Shown: positions 33,990 through 46,954 of the stretch, piece by piece
Position numbering within the stretch: position 1 is the first letter of the stretch
Layout: every line of letters begins with the position of its first letter
NCBI RefSeq assembly: GCF_019175285.1
Contig: NC_056525.1
Coordinates: 135,366,925 to 135,430,924 of the forward strand
From: Sceloporus undulatus
Lineage: Eukaryota > Chordata > Lepidosauria > Squamata > Phrynosomatidae
DNA: 64,000 nucleotides
Direction: 5' to 3'
Notes under the pieces: generated by a model
The model's input: only the letters and a program-made list of their open reading frames with translations
The model's database searches: none
Told to the model about the DNA's origin: nothing
Made by a program: the position numbers and the translations under genes

Positions 33990-35329
33990 ATGTTATTTAA
34001 CTATACATCTTTACACTTAAGGATCATACTTAGTTCCTGTATAGCTACCTTTCTAAAACATAGCTGCCTTCTGATTTTTTTAAATTATAATTTCAATTTT
34101 GATTAATGAATGAGCTAAAGTATAAAAATCATTTAACTGTTTTGATGTTGTCATACCTGTTTCAAAGTTATGTAAATCATCTGTGGTAAATATTTGTTTT
34201 TCAATATTTAACTGTAAACTAGCTTCTGTACCTTTGACTTTATTGCAGAAGGAAGACAGTTAAAGAAATAAACTTTCTTCCTTCTGCAATTGTAAACTTT
34301 TGAAAAGTGATCCAGTGACTTCTAGTTGATGCTGCTTCACTTCTAGGTCCAGTGATTCTTGGGCTGTCAGAATCAGAGGTGGTTGAATGTTAATCCACAC
34401 AGATGAGGTTATGTATGTGACCAGATGGCCTTGTAGTTGTGTCATGAATCCTATCCACTGAACAAGAATTAAAGAAGGCATAAAAATGTGGCCAGATAGC
34501 CTTATGGCCCTATAGCCTTTTTTCATGAAAAAATAATAAAAGAAGGCATAAAGTCTCTCACAACAGAAGTGATTTAACTAGAAAGTGCTATGCCAAAATG
34601 TTGCAAGAAGACATTGAATGAATGAGATTAAAGTACTTTTTTTTGGCAAAAAGTGGGGTATTACATGATGATGAATAATAGGAAGAGGAAGAGAGAGGAG
34701 GAGGAGAAGGAGAAGGAAATTACGAGGCACATCCTCCAAGGAAAATATGAGGCACATCCACTTCTCTTATCGTTAATGCACAGTACCTTCTTGCTCAGGG
34801 AAACACTGCGATGTAGTTAGGATACAATATATATATATTAATTAAATATACTTTAGTATAAGCAAGTACTTAGAGTGAGACCAGTCAAAGTCTTTCATAA
34901 CTATCTAATATGTCACCTGGAAGATTGGGGAGAATCCTGTGTAGTTTGAAAGTCCACCTGCAGGGCTAGTGTCATGCCCCAATATGGCTCCACACCTGCA
35001 AAGGCCCATGCTGCAACTGGGAGCTGACAACAGGTGAACCCTGGACCTACTCTTCACCATTGCCTCCTGGTTCTTCACCTACTCTTTTCTTCAAGTTCCA
35101 AGTGAGAAACAAGTTAATGGCAGTGCTGATAAGAAAGAAGTGGAAGACTTGTTTTCTAACTGGCTTTTAGGTTGGGATGATAGAGAAGAAAACATCACCA
35201 TCACAGTGACTTGGGAGATTCTCCCAGAGCACCTCAGTGAGGCTGGTTAACATTTAAATCTCTCATATCAATGAGATATGACACCTCTTTTTATGATGTG
35301 CAGTAATTGGAGGAAATCATAGATCTGCA
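33990..35329. other. Intergenic sequence up to the assembly gap
   Basis: No gene or named repeat could be supported. A purine-rich run (34680-34720) is present. No protocadherin promoter or coding sequence is visible before the gap. Confidence 0.4.
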
Positions 35330-35429
35330 NNNNNNNNNNNNNNNNNNNNNNNNNNNNNNNNNNNNNNNNNNNNNNNNNNNNNNNNNNNNNNNNNNNNNNN
35401 NNNNNNNNNNNNNNNNNNNNNNNNNNNNN
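35330..35429. other. Assembly gap (100 N)
   Basis: Exactly 100 Ns, a conventional size for a gap of unknown length. It hides at least the first 2,037 bases and the promoter of the exon that follows. Confidence 0.98.
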
Positions 35430-35810
35430 GAGGGCACCTTGACCATGTATTTGGTGATTTGCCTGGCATCCGTTTCTTCTGTGTTTCTGCTTTGCATTAT
35501 TTCTTTTGCTGTTATCAAATCCTGCAAGAAAGACCCAGGTGGTACTTTTATTGCTGCCCCTCCTCATTTCCCCCCTGCAAGGCCTGATGTCCCAGAGAAC
35601 TGTACCGATTCTCAGAGTGGATCACTTTCCAGGAATTATCAGTATGATGTTTGCTTAACTGGTGGATCTTTAAGCAGCGAGTTCAGATTTCTTCGGCCTC
35701 TTATCCCTGTTTTTTCCCTGGCGGATCCAAATATCCCTGTGACCCACAAGACTTCTCCTGGATCCCAAGATCTGTCAGATTGCTTGGAAGACAATAAATC
35801 AAAGGAACAG
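35430..35810 (+). CDS. Clustered protocadherin variable exon, 3' part only
   Basis: The visible 127 codons correspond to residues 680-806 of the other exons: the acidic juxtamembrane stretch (EGTLTMYL), membrane helix, variable cytoplasmic tail (NYQYDVCLTGGS, FRFLRPLIPVF) and the end SKEQ on donor cag|gtgag. The frame is open and shares with exon 1 the features FPPARPD, SLADPNIPVTHKTSPGSQ and near-identical intron sequence, which makes these two the closest relatives in the array. The rest is hidden by the gap, so whether the whole exon is intact is unknown. Confidence 0.85.
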
Positions 35811-35898
35811 GTGAGGGAATATATATAAATTTATTCCTTGTGCCAGATAACCAGGCCATTGGATAGGCCTGTTCTTTGTTCTCTAGTTACAGTCCATA

Positions 35899-36041
35899 CA
35901 GTAGTTCCTTGTGTTCTGCTGGGGTTTGGTTCTAGTACCCCCTGTGGATACCAATGTCCATGGATGCCTAAGTCTCATTATATACAGCAGTGCAGTAAAA
36001 TCCCTTATATAAAATGGCAAAATTAATGTTTGCTTTATGGA

Positions 36042-36083
<42 letters not shown>

Positions 36084-36137
36084 CCATGGATGGTGCAGTC
36101 TGTGGATGCAGAATCTATGGATGCAGAGGGCTGACGG
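35899..36137 (+). mobile_element. Tigger-like MITE with TAA repeat
   Basis: It starts 89 bp after the exon end with cagtagttccttgtgttctg and ends gatgcagagggctgacg, with TA flanks. It is the sister of 10991-11445 but lacks that copy's fold-back insertion. The TAA run lies at about 36043-36082. Confidence 0.75.
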
Positions 36138-36309
36138 TATTTGTTTCTTCTCTGTATTTATACTTGCACATTTTTAACTTTACTACATGAAAAACAAAAA
36201 TTGAAATTTGTGAAAGACATCTAATAGTTGTTTCTTCATATTTCTTTCCTTAAATTGTTCTTTGGTGATATCATATGAATTTTAAGTAATTTCTTTTAAT
36301 AGTCCATTT

Positions 36310-36654
36310 GATTATCAGATACATGCCATTGTTTCCTCTTTCTGGTAGTAAATTTCCATTCTGTATATTTGTAGTACTGTTACCCTTACAGGAACATCAC
36401 TGCTCCCAGCAGCTATATGTCAAATCTTTTAACCTTTGTCTGAAACAACAGCTGAGAAAGGAGGCCGCCTGACTCAGCGGGTCGGCTTGGATGTTAAGTG
36501 CGGGGAGCCACGGTTTGCCGGCCATGCTCCCCTGGCTCAAAGCAGCCTCAGGAGCCCGAGCGCTGGGCTGCCCAAGCTGGGATTGGCCACTGACTGGGCG
36601 GAGGGGGAGGTATTTCCTCCCATTGCTTGCGACTTCAAGTCCCAGCAGGCATTG
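36310..36654 (+). repeat. Conserved downstream block and GC-rich block, cut by a gap
   Basis: It matches 11615-11971 closely, including the GC-rich sequence with gattggccactgactggg, and stops at the Ns. This is the end of the segment shared by the 8.5-kb and 35.4-kb units. Confidence 0.7.
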
Positions 36655-36679
36655 NNNNNNNNNNNNNNNNNNNNNNNNN
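36655..36679. other. Assembly gap (25 N)
   Basis: 25 Ns join a + strand unit to an inverted exon. The junction is therefore not directly observed. Confidence 0.98.
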
Positions 36680-38773
<2,094 letters not shown>

Positions 38774-38982
38774 GGCTCAGAAAATCTGATTCTCTTCACT
38801 TCTGGCCCATTATAAAGCTTCTGACCTGTTACCCAGTAATACCTCTACTGTGGAGGAAAAATGTGTGTGCTTCTCAGTGCTGAATGTCTGGCGCTTTAAA
38901 TGTTATCCTTCACCATAGACCTTCTTTCCTGACATACAACTGCACAGAGCTTCCTGGGAATAGTTCAGGGAGCAAATGTGTT

Positions 38983-39002
38983 CCTAGGTGCCATCATGTG
39001 GC
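38983..39002 (-). promoter_or_regulatory. CTCF-like/CSE-like motif in reverse orientation
   Basis: On the minus strand it reads gccacatgatggcacctagg, matching the motif of the forward exons. It lies 229 bp before the inverted ATG, against 238 bp in the others; the difference agrees with indels in this copy. Confidence 0.65.
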
Positions 39003-39234
39003 TATGCTCAGAAAAAACACTTCAGTACTGTCTTTTTCATAAATTGCTCCTTAAAGCACAATAATATTGTTTTGGAACCTCTCTCTCTTGAAAGATCCAG
39101 ATTCTAGAAGGAATACTGGTCATGTTCTGTGGGGAAACTTCACAAACAATGTGATGTGATTATTATAGCTTAATTTATCATGTATGTTGTTAACAGTCAT
39201 TATGTGTTAACATATACTGCGATGAGCACACTGT

Positions 39235-41310
39235 AGCTCGTACTATAGTGGTGTCGCCCTGCATGCTACTAATTTGTGTTAACACCATCGTGTCAAATTT
39301 GACTTATGGTGACCTTATGAATGAGACCTCCATCTCACCAGACCTTATCCCTCAACAGTTGCTCAAGTCTTGCAAACTGAAGGCTGTGGCTTCCTTGATT
39401 TCCATCTATCCCTTGAAGTGGGATCTTCTCATTTTCTACAGCCTTCTACTACCTTGACATATGTCATGTGTTTTCTATAAGTCTTGTCTTCCAATGATAT
39501 ATCCAAGGTATGACAGCCTCAGTTCAGCTACGTAGGAAAGTTTAGACTTGATTGTCTCTGGACCCATGTATTGTTTTTTAGCAATCTAGGGTATCTACAG
39601 AATTCTCTCCACACCCCATGTTAGATAAGTACATTTTTTCCTAACAGCATTCTTCACTGTGCAGCTTTCACAAATTGCACATAGAAAGGGAAATATGATT
39701 GCATGGACAATCCTAATTTTAGTATTCAGATCTATAATCTTTACACTTGAGGATCTTGTCTAGGTCTTCAGAGCCACCCCCTTCCAAATTCCTATCCTTC
39801 TGAATTCTTGACCACCATTTTCATTCTGATTAACGACTGAACCCTGGTATGGCAATCTGAACAATTTTCAACATTCTTCATGTCTATTTTAAAATTTTGT
39901 AAATCATCTACAGCCATATTTTTGTTTCTTAATGTTCAAATGTAAACTGCCTTTGCACTTTCTTCTTTGACTTCTTCAGCAATCATTCCAAGTCTTCGCT
40001 ATTCTGCGTGTACTATTGTGGTCTTGCATACTTAATTTTTTTTGTGTTCCTTGCTCCAAGGAATTAGGGTAGATGTATCCCTGTAGCCTGAAGCAGTTCT
40101 ATCGATATCCTATCTGTTTCCTGGTATTTATTTCTCCCATGTGTTTTGAATGCAGCTTCTTCTACTTTCATATTATTCCAAATGGTTCTTCCTTGAATTA
40201 ATCTGTCATTTTTTTTTCATCTCTTTTATATAATTCTTCAATATATTGTTTCCATTGTCTTTTTATTTCTATGTGGTCATGTAACAAGTTCCCTTGCTGG
40301 GCGATACTCCTGGCTTAATTTCCTTTGATTTTTTTTGGCTCTTGTTCTTCCTTTCTTGTTGTCACTTTCTATTTTCAGCACTATTATTATAGTACCGTAG
40401 TTCTCCTTGTCCCAACTCATAAGTTGTTGAACAGTTACATTTAGGGTCCTGACTCTATTTCTGTCACCTTTTCCTTTTTGTTTCTTTTTGTCCCTAACTG
40501 CTTGAAGAGTTTCATCTTTATCCATTTGAGGCTTTTCCTTCTTTTTTGGCCACATATAGAGAATCTGAATTTCTTGTTACAATGTTCTTGTCTTCAGAAC
40601 CAGAGTTCTTCTAGCTCAAGTTCAATTAGGCTTAATAGTGCTAATCGTTTTTTAATTCTTTTAAAATTCTATGAGGATGTTCTTAGGTTGTATTTTAGCA
40701 TGATGGTTGGTTAGAGTTTTTCTTTAGCTTTACTATGATTTTTGATGTTAGCAGTTCATTGATCTTGCCACATTTGTAGTCTATGTGATATCTATATTGA
40801 CCATCTGGTACTGCCTATGTTGGCAGTTGCAAAATTCAATCAGTAGATCTCCTGTTAATTTCTTGATCCTAGGCCAAATTTTCCTATTTGATTCCATTCT
40901 TTTATTACTCTTTCATTCCAATTGTTTATGTTAACAAGAAATCCTGGTTTAGTGGTGTATCGAGTTTCTCCTGGCTTCAACACAGAATTGTTCAATTTCT
41001 TATTTCTTGTGCCTCCACAGTTGGAGCTAAAGCTGAATTATGCTTATATTCCCTGAAGTCTTATTGATATGAATCAGCCAGACTTTACATTATAATCTTT
41101 GACTGCTTTTGCTACACCACTCATCATTATTAATGCCACTCCATTTCTTTTTAGGCTTTGATTTTCTGAGTAAACACTGGATAATTATCTGATCAAAATT
41201 TTAATTCTTGTGTACTTTAGGCTTGCTCACGCCAAGTACTGATATGTTCCCTTTCTTATTTACAATGACTAGCTTCTTCTGATTCATGCTTCTCCACATC
41301 ATAGTTCCTA
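39235..41310 (-). mobile_element. BovB/RTE LINE, inverted with its unit
   Basis: The 3' end (reverse of taagtcaaatttgacacgat) is near 39290. A middle section near 40277-40555 has the lysine-rich post-endonuclease sequence, and the endonuclease lies at about 41040-41310 (reverse of ggagtggcattaat). Compared with the forward copies it keeps more of the middle region. It is heavily decayed. Its place beyond the promoter mirrors the forward units. Confidence 0.7.
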
Positions 41311-41314
41311 TAAA

Positions 41315-41785
41315 GTGTTGTTCAGCTTGGACTTTCCTTTGAATCAGTTGAAGTCTTTAGATTATCCTGTGAGTGTGCATGCTGCAGAAAAAAGAAATAC
41401 AAGCCTCAAAATCAAAATTCACTGTTCAGTGATCCATCTGATAACACACCTCATAGTTGTAACCATGGGAGGAAATTATTCTGTTCCTGAATCATGCAGT
41501 TATTCCTGGAAATAGGATTCCACAAAATATTAGTTGCAGATTCATATTACCTTTCTTTGTTTATGCATCTAGATGACAATAAACACCAGTACAGAAAACA
41601 GAGGAGGTGCAAGCCAGCACATTAGATATAAGTCAGTTGTGGGCTTCCTCCTCTACATCTCTTCCTTAGGATATCCGTAATTTTTGTAGATGGGTCAGAG
41701 AAGCCTCCACTAAAAGAATTTGTACTGTGGCAGGGGCCAGATAGGAGAGGATGGTCATTGCCTCTAACAATCACATTAAAGTTCT
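41315..41785. other. Sequence between inverted BovB and older relic
   Basis: No gene recognised. It should correspond to the downstream flank of the older relic, but the conserved block seen in other units could not be identified by eye. Confidence 0.3.
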
Positions 41786-41789
41786 GCAT

Positions 41790-43480
41790 TACTGGGCATC
41801 ATGGTTTTCACTTTTCCATTTTGGTGCCCCACAATGGTAGACCAGGTTGTGTGGCCTTCAAAAGTTGATAAAAAAGCAGAGTTCTGACCAGAGTCTCTGT
41901 CCATGATTACTACCTTGGTTAGAGGTAGCCGTGTCTGCTCCATGGGCTCATCATTTGAAGTGACAGTGCTGTTTGAAGTGGATAGAAATGAAGGGGGCAT
42001 TGTCATTTTCATCCATGAGATGGACTTGGAAAAAAACCTCTGATCTCAGTGAAAGAGAACCTTTAACCACAGCTTGGGCCAATCAGACTCTTTATATTCT
42101 CATAATCCAAGGTTGGATGGCTACAGATTGCCAGTTTCAGGTTGATGGAAATGTAAGATGATGCTGGACCACCGTAAAGGCATTGTGTGTTCTTCTCTGT
42201 GTGCAGATCAACAATTTGGATCAACCAATAAGAAGCCTTACTAGAATTGTTTTCAAATATGGGGGGGGGGGGTCATGATGATATCTGAGATTTGAATGGT
42301 AATAATTCTCACTGGAGAGGCCTTATCAGTGGCTGTGATGGGGATGTTATATCACAGACATGTTCTCTGTCCGAAGGCCTTGGATCACTAGCTGGGTCAC
42401 TAGCTGGTTCTCTATAGCCTTTAGCACAAACGGAAGTATAGCTACCACAGTGCCTAGGGAGATCTTCTAATTAAAGGAGTGGTGATGGATGTAATGGTTA
42501 CCTCCGGGCTTCTCATCCTCATCCTCAACCTCCACAATGATTTGCACGATAAGCAGAGAGACCTCCTCCATCGTGGTTCTGATGTTCATCTCATACATGG
42601 TATGTTCTTCATAGTCAATTGGCCCACCAAGAGAAAATTCACCAGTATTTTTGTTTTAACCTGAATGATCGCTAACTGCATTGGTACCTGGCTGAAAGAA
42701 AGAATAGTGATATCTGCATAGGACAAGAATCCTTGTCACTTGCTTTAACTTTGGTGACTAGTGCATCCAAAGGACTGTTTCTCCCTTATTTTTATTTTGT
42801 ACGATCACTGGCATCCAGACTCACACATTATATGTGTCGTTCCAGTCTCTGGGGATGCCTCCATCCACTGCTGACAGAACTAGCAAAATTGTGGATCCAC
42901 CTCACTGAATTGTTTATTCGGTATCAGTTCTGCATATGTGCCACCATCCTTGTGGTTTCCACATCCAACCAAAAATGTTCATTAGAACTAGTGTTGTAGT
43001 TTTGAACAGCATTTTCTCCCTTGTCCAATCTTGAGCTCTTTCTAAGGAAATCGAGTATCCTTGGGTACGTGCTCAGATATTTCAAAAAGGATTTGCTTTT
43101 TTGTGAATTGTGGAGAATTATCATTCACATTTCTATTGAACTTCAATTCTGTGGCTGCAAAAGGATTTTTCCAGCACAATTTCAGAAAGTAGAGCACAAG
43201 GGTCCTTTGACTACACAGAGCTTCTTGGTCTGTTTTTTTCCTTTAATATCATATTCCCAGGGTGAAAATCTAGCTGGAAATACGCTTTTAAACTCTTAGA
43301 AACCAACCTCCCTTTTCGAGCAGACAGTTCTTTGCATCCAGTTGCAAATCTTTGAGCACGTTAGCCACTACAGGCCTCTTCTCCTTTCCTCTGGCATTGA
43401 ATTAAGGATAGAGTCACTATTGCTACGTTACACACACAGAGAGAAAATAGACAAACTTGCCTGCTGTTGACACTTATTTC
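41790..43480 (-). pseudogene. Old inverted protocadherin exon relic
   Basis: On the minus strand the order of cadherin pieces is preserved. A signal-like leader lies near 43440-43480. EC1 has a LSARKGRLVSKSLKAYFQLD-like stretch near 43280-43360. EC2 (GENAVQNYNTSSNEHFWLDVE) is near 42960-43060, and EC6 ([14 protein letters not shown], then NGKVKTMMP) is near 41780-41930. Frame breaks and substitutions are plentiful, far more than in the inverted exon at 36680. It appears to derive from a more distant member of the same gene family. No promoter motif was found upstream. Confidence 0.75.
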
Positions 43481-43489
43481 CACTTCCAC

Positions 43490-44100
43490 CTTCACTTGCA
43501 GTCAGATTTGAAAAACATGTCAGTGTTCTTTATAAAGCAGTTGATGGAAATGACTGCCTGAATTTTCCTATCAGAATTTGTTATGATTCAAGCTTGTGGA
43601 TGATCTGCTGCATTTCTCCACTGTCCCTTCGTCTAATGGATATAGGCCTTCAACAGGCTATTGCTCTCCTCCGGGATGATCTGTTCAGTGTTTGGAATGC
43701 ACCACCTTGTGTTTAACTATAAGACAGCTCTCATAAATATGTCATAGTGTATCTTCTGCAATGAGACTTTCTATTGTTTTATATTCCGTTTCTATTTTAT
43801 TCTTAAGCATATTTTATGTATCAAACAGACTGTCGCTTCCTACTCTCAAACAAAGATGACAATAACCAGTTGAAGAGAAACGAAAGAAGTAGTATGAATA
43901 AAGAAAAACCATCATACCTTATACACTTAGATCCGCCCCTTCACTTTTTTTTTTCCAGACAGCTTATACATACTCAGTTAAACTAGCTCATGAACAAATA
44001 CTTCTCACCAAACACTACAACAACATGCTCTAATTTTAAAAGAAAAATGAAACAAGACATTTCCCACCTAGAGCAAAAAACAAAACAAAAACCTAATTCT
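43490..44100. other. Intergenic, nothing recognised
   Basis: No gene, repeat family or CTCF-like motif could be supported between the old relic and the first LINE fragment of the right arm. Confidence 0.4.
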
Positions 44101-44109
44101 CCTCTATGC

Positions 44110-44547
44110 CTCTGTAGGACTTAGATGATGGCCTTTCTAGAACAGATGACCACACATCAGAAAGGAGAGATGTAGTAGTAATGGAAGATTTCAACTATCC
44201 TGATGTTTTCTGAGATCAAACTCTGCCAAAAAATTTAAGATGTAAGAAATTCCTCACTTATATAAATAATCTCTCTCTCTCACTTGCCTTGCAGACAATT
44301 TCATTGACCAGAAATGGAAAAGGCAACTAGGGATCCGCTACTTTAGATCTCATTCCTACAACAGGGATGATCTGGTTAGAGATGGAAGTAGCAAGAGCCT
44401 TAGGTGAGAGTGATCATGTTCTCCTGGAGTTTGTTATACAATGGAAAGTGGAAACCAAGACATGCATTAGACCTGAAGAAAGTGATTCAATGCTGGAGAA
44501 CACTTCTGAAGATTCAGCGAACTGGTTAAAAGAAAATAAATGGGCCC
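44110..44547 (+). mobile_element. L3/CR1-group LINE endonuclease fragment
   Basis: VVMEDFNYPDVF and LGESDHVLLEFVI are the endonuclease signature of the L3 branch of the CR1 group. The SDH motif is intact, but the region has several breaks and directly joins a BovB tail. Confidence 0.75.
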
Positions 44548-44830
44548 TAGGCAATCAGGCTTAACTCTCCCTAGAAGTCAAGATGACGAATGAGCTGTTG
44601 TACTCTGGCTATATGACAAGCAGATATGACTCACTAGGAAAGACAATAATGCTTCATAAGGCTGTAACAATGGGAAAGAGGACGACTGCATCCAGATGGA
44701 CAAACATAGTCAAGGAAGCCAAGGCCATGGGTTTGCAAAACCTGAGCAGAGCTGCTGATAACAGATAACTTGGAAGACTCTCATTCATAAGTCTTCATAA
44801 GTTGAAGCCAGTCCGAAGACAGTTACCAAC
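44548..44830 (+). mobile_element. BovB/RTE LINE 3' end
   Basis: The frame 44583-44768 (MTNELLYSGYMTSRYDSLGK, then a SRWTNIVKEAKAMGLQNLSR-like end) is the RTE C-terminus. It is followed by cataagttgaagccagtccg and a caacaacaa tail. Confidence 0.78.
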
Positions 44831-44834
44831 AACA

Positions 44835-45965
44835 ACTGTCTCTCTCTTGTAACAAAATGCTAGATGTGGAAGCCAAGGAGATGCAAACCCTTTTTGCTTT
44901 CTTCAAGAGTGTTTCCCCAAAGTGCAGTAGAAAATTGTTTCTAAACCAGCAGTGCTTGAATTAAGTTGATATTACTCTACTCCCATGAATGAATGAAAGT
45001 GCAAGAGCTTTGTTGGTAAGAATGGGGCACATGCTGTTTGACATGAGACAGTTGATAAAAAAAGAAAAAATAGAATTTGGTTGTGTGCATATATTACCTT
45101 CAAGTCATCTGATTGTTAGATTCCAGTGAAGTTTTTGAAAATGTAGGCTTCTTCATAGTTTAAAAGTGCAGGACACATGTGGCTGACACAGCTTCCAAAA
45201 TCTTCTGCTTACACTTTTCATTTGCATTCTCTCCTTTCCTGCTCCCTTGAATTCAGCTCCATGGATATTTTCTGTTATATTAAGAGCAAAAAATTAACAC
45301 CATGGTTTTCTGTGGGATTTTTATTTATTGGCTTGATTTTTTTTTCTCTCTCTCTCTCTCTCATTCTCAGGCTAGCACTCTGCTTCCATTTTATCTGCTT
45401 CTGCTGACCATTCAAACTGCAAATATTCCATTCTTGATCATTTTTCCTTGTGTGCTATACAAATTGCAAGGTTTCCAATTCTGCCTGCGATCAAAATAAA
45501 TAATCCAAGAGATTTTCCCTTCTATATTCATTATTTTTATTTCTATCACTGTATATTTTTCAAATTTATTCATGTTTACTTATCTTGAAATAACCTTGCA
45601 TTTTATCACCAATCTCTGCATATGTTTCATGCTGAGATTGCAATGCAGGCAGCAATCCTTCAAGATGGTTCAGGATCTAAAGAAATGATCAGGAGAAAGT
45701 GATGCCACAAGACAAGTGAGAAAAGGCAATTCTTACCATTTCTGACAAGACTGTTTTCCTTCTGTGGGAAAGTCGGGTCTTTTCAGGATCACAATGGACT
45801 TAAAGATTTTCTGAAATGGCATGTAATGAAAACAGGCAGGGATTTGAGCTGCAAGCTCCCGCGCCATTCCCAACCGTCTCGTCTGTCTTCCTGCAATTCT
45901 TTGTCTAGCCTTAGCACAGTGCTAGCCAGCAGTGACACAGAATGGTTGAAACTGGAACTGCACAA
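44835..45965. other. Intergenic, nothing recognised
   Basis: AT-rich sequence with a TC run at 45343-45362. The small frame at 45177-45407 shows only hydrophobic, composition-driven sequence. Confidence 0.4.
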
Positions 45966-45968
45966 GTG

Positions 45969-46110
45969 TCATAGAATCATAGATTGAGAGTTGGAAGAGA
46001 CCGCAAGGGCCATCCAGTCCAACCCCCTGCCAGCCAAGAAATCCCAATCAAAGCTACCCGCCCAGATGGCCATCCAGCTCTGCTTAAAGACCTCCAAAGA
46101 ATGCACACTT
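45969..46110 (-). mobile_element. CR1 LINE 3' tip, reverse
   Basis: It starts with the reverse CR1 tip (tcatagaatcatagattgag, then ttggaagagaccgcaagggc) and fades at about 46110. Confidence 0.85.
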
Positions 46111-46194
46111 CCAAAACATTTTGTTGCAAAAGATAGCAGATGATGTCCTTATCTCAGAATCTGAGAATTCTGCTTATTTGTTGACAAACTCAAT

Positions 46195-46540
46195 GACTGT
46201 CAGGAGTGCTTTGTGTGAGTTATTGCATGACGGGGGTTGGACTGGTTGACCCTCGTGGTCGCTTCCAACTCTATGATTTATGGGAGAGACTTAGTGAGCA
46301 GGTTATGTTTAGCCTGGAAAGAGGAACGTAAGAGGTGATATGATAGCCCAATTTAAATATTTGAAGGGATGTCATATTGAGGATGGAGCAAGCTTGTTTT
46401 CTGCTGCTCCAGAGAATAGGATCCAGGATAATGGATGGAACCTACAGCAAAAGAGATTCCACTAAATATTAGGAGGAATTTCCTGACAGTAAGAACACAC
46501 TCCCTGAGAGAGTGGTAGAGCCTTTCTTACATGACCACCT
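46195..46540 (+). mobile_element. CR1 LINE 3' pieces, rearranged
   Basis: A 3' tip (ggttggactggttgaccctc, tcgcttccaactctatgatt) at 46195-46285 is followed by a more 5' part of CR1 ORF2 (aggttatgtttagcctggaa, then ttgaagggatgtcatattga) at 46290-46540. Two copies or a rearranged copy are implied. Confidence 0.75.
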
Positions 46541-46602
46541 GGTTTTATCAGTTATTTAAAGATGTTTTTTCTACTGATTCTTAGAGTGTCTGCTATGCCA
46601 AA

Positions 46603-46930
46603 GGGCCCGTTACAAATGGGCACCCTAGGACGGACTCAGCGCCCCTAACCCTAGCACGGCTGAGTCTGTCACAAATGCGGCGGCCGTTCCACACGGCCGC
46701 CGCCATTTTGATGTAACGACGCCTGCGTCCACACGTGTCGTGGCGGATGTTTCCTGCTCTTTTGGATAAATTGATTCGTGCAAGTGTGAACCAGATGTGG
46801 ATCTGAATCAATTTAAAATTTGCCTTTCGGTCGGCTGGAGCAGGTTCATTTTGAACCAATTCATTTGTGAATGTGAACCAAAGTGGGTTTTTTTATAGGG
46901 AAAAAATGTGATCGGGGCCAAATGTAGTGG
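46603..46930 (+). mobile_element. GC-rich DNA-transposon-like repeat
   Basis: It begins gggcccgttacaaatgggca and contains cggccgccgccattttgatg, a core also seen in the element at 55779-56167. The right end could not be defined. Confidence 0.4.
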
Positions 46931-46954
46931 GAACCACGCTCCGCTGTCGAATCG

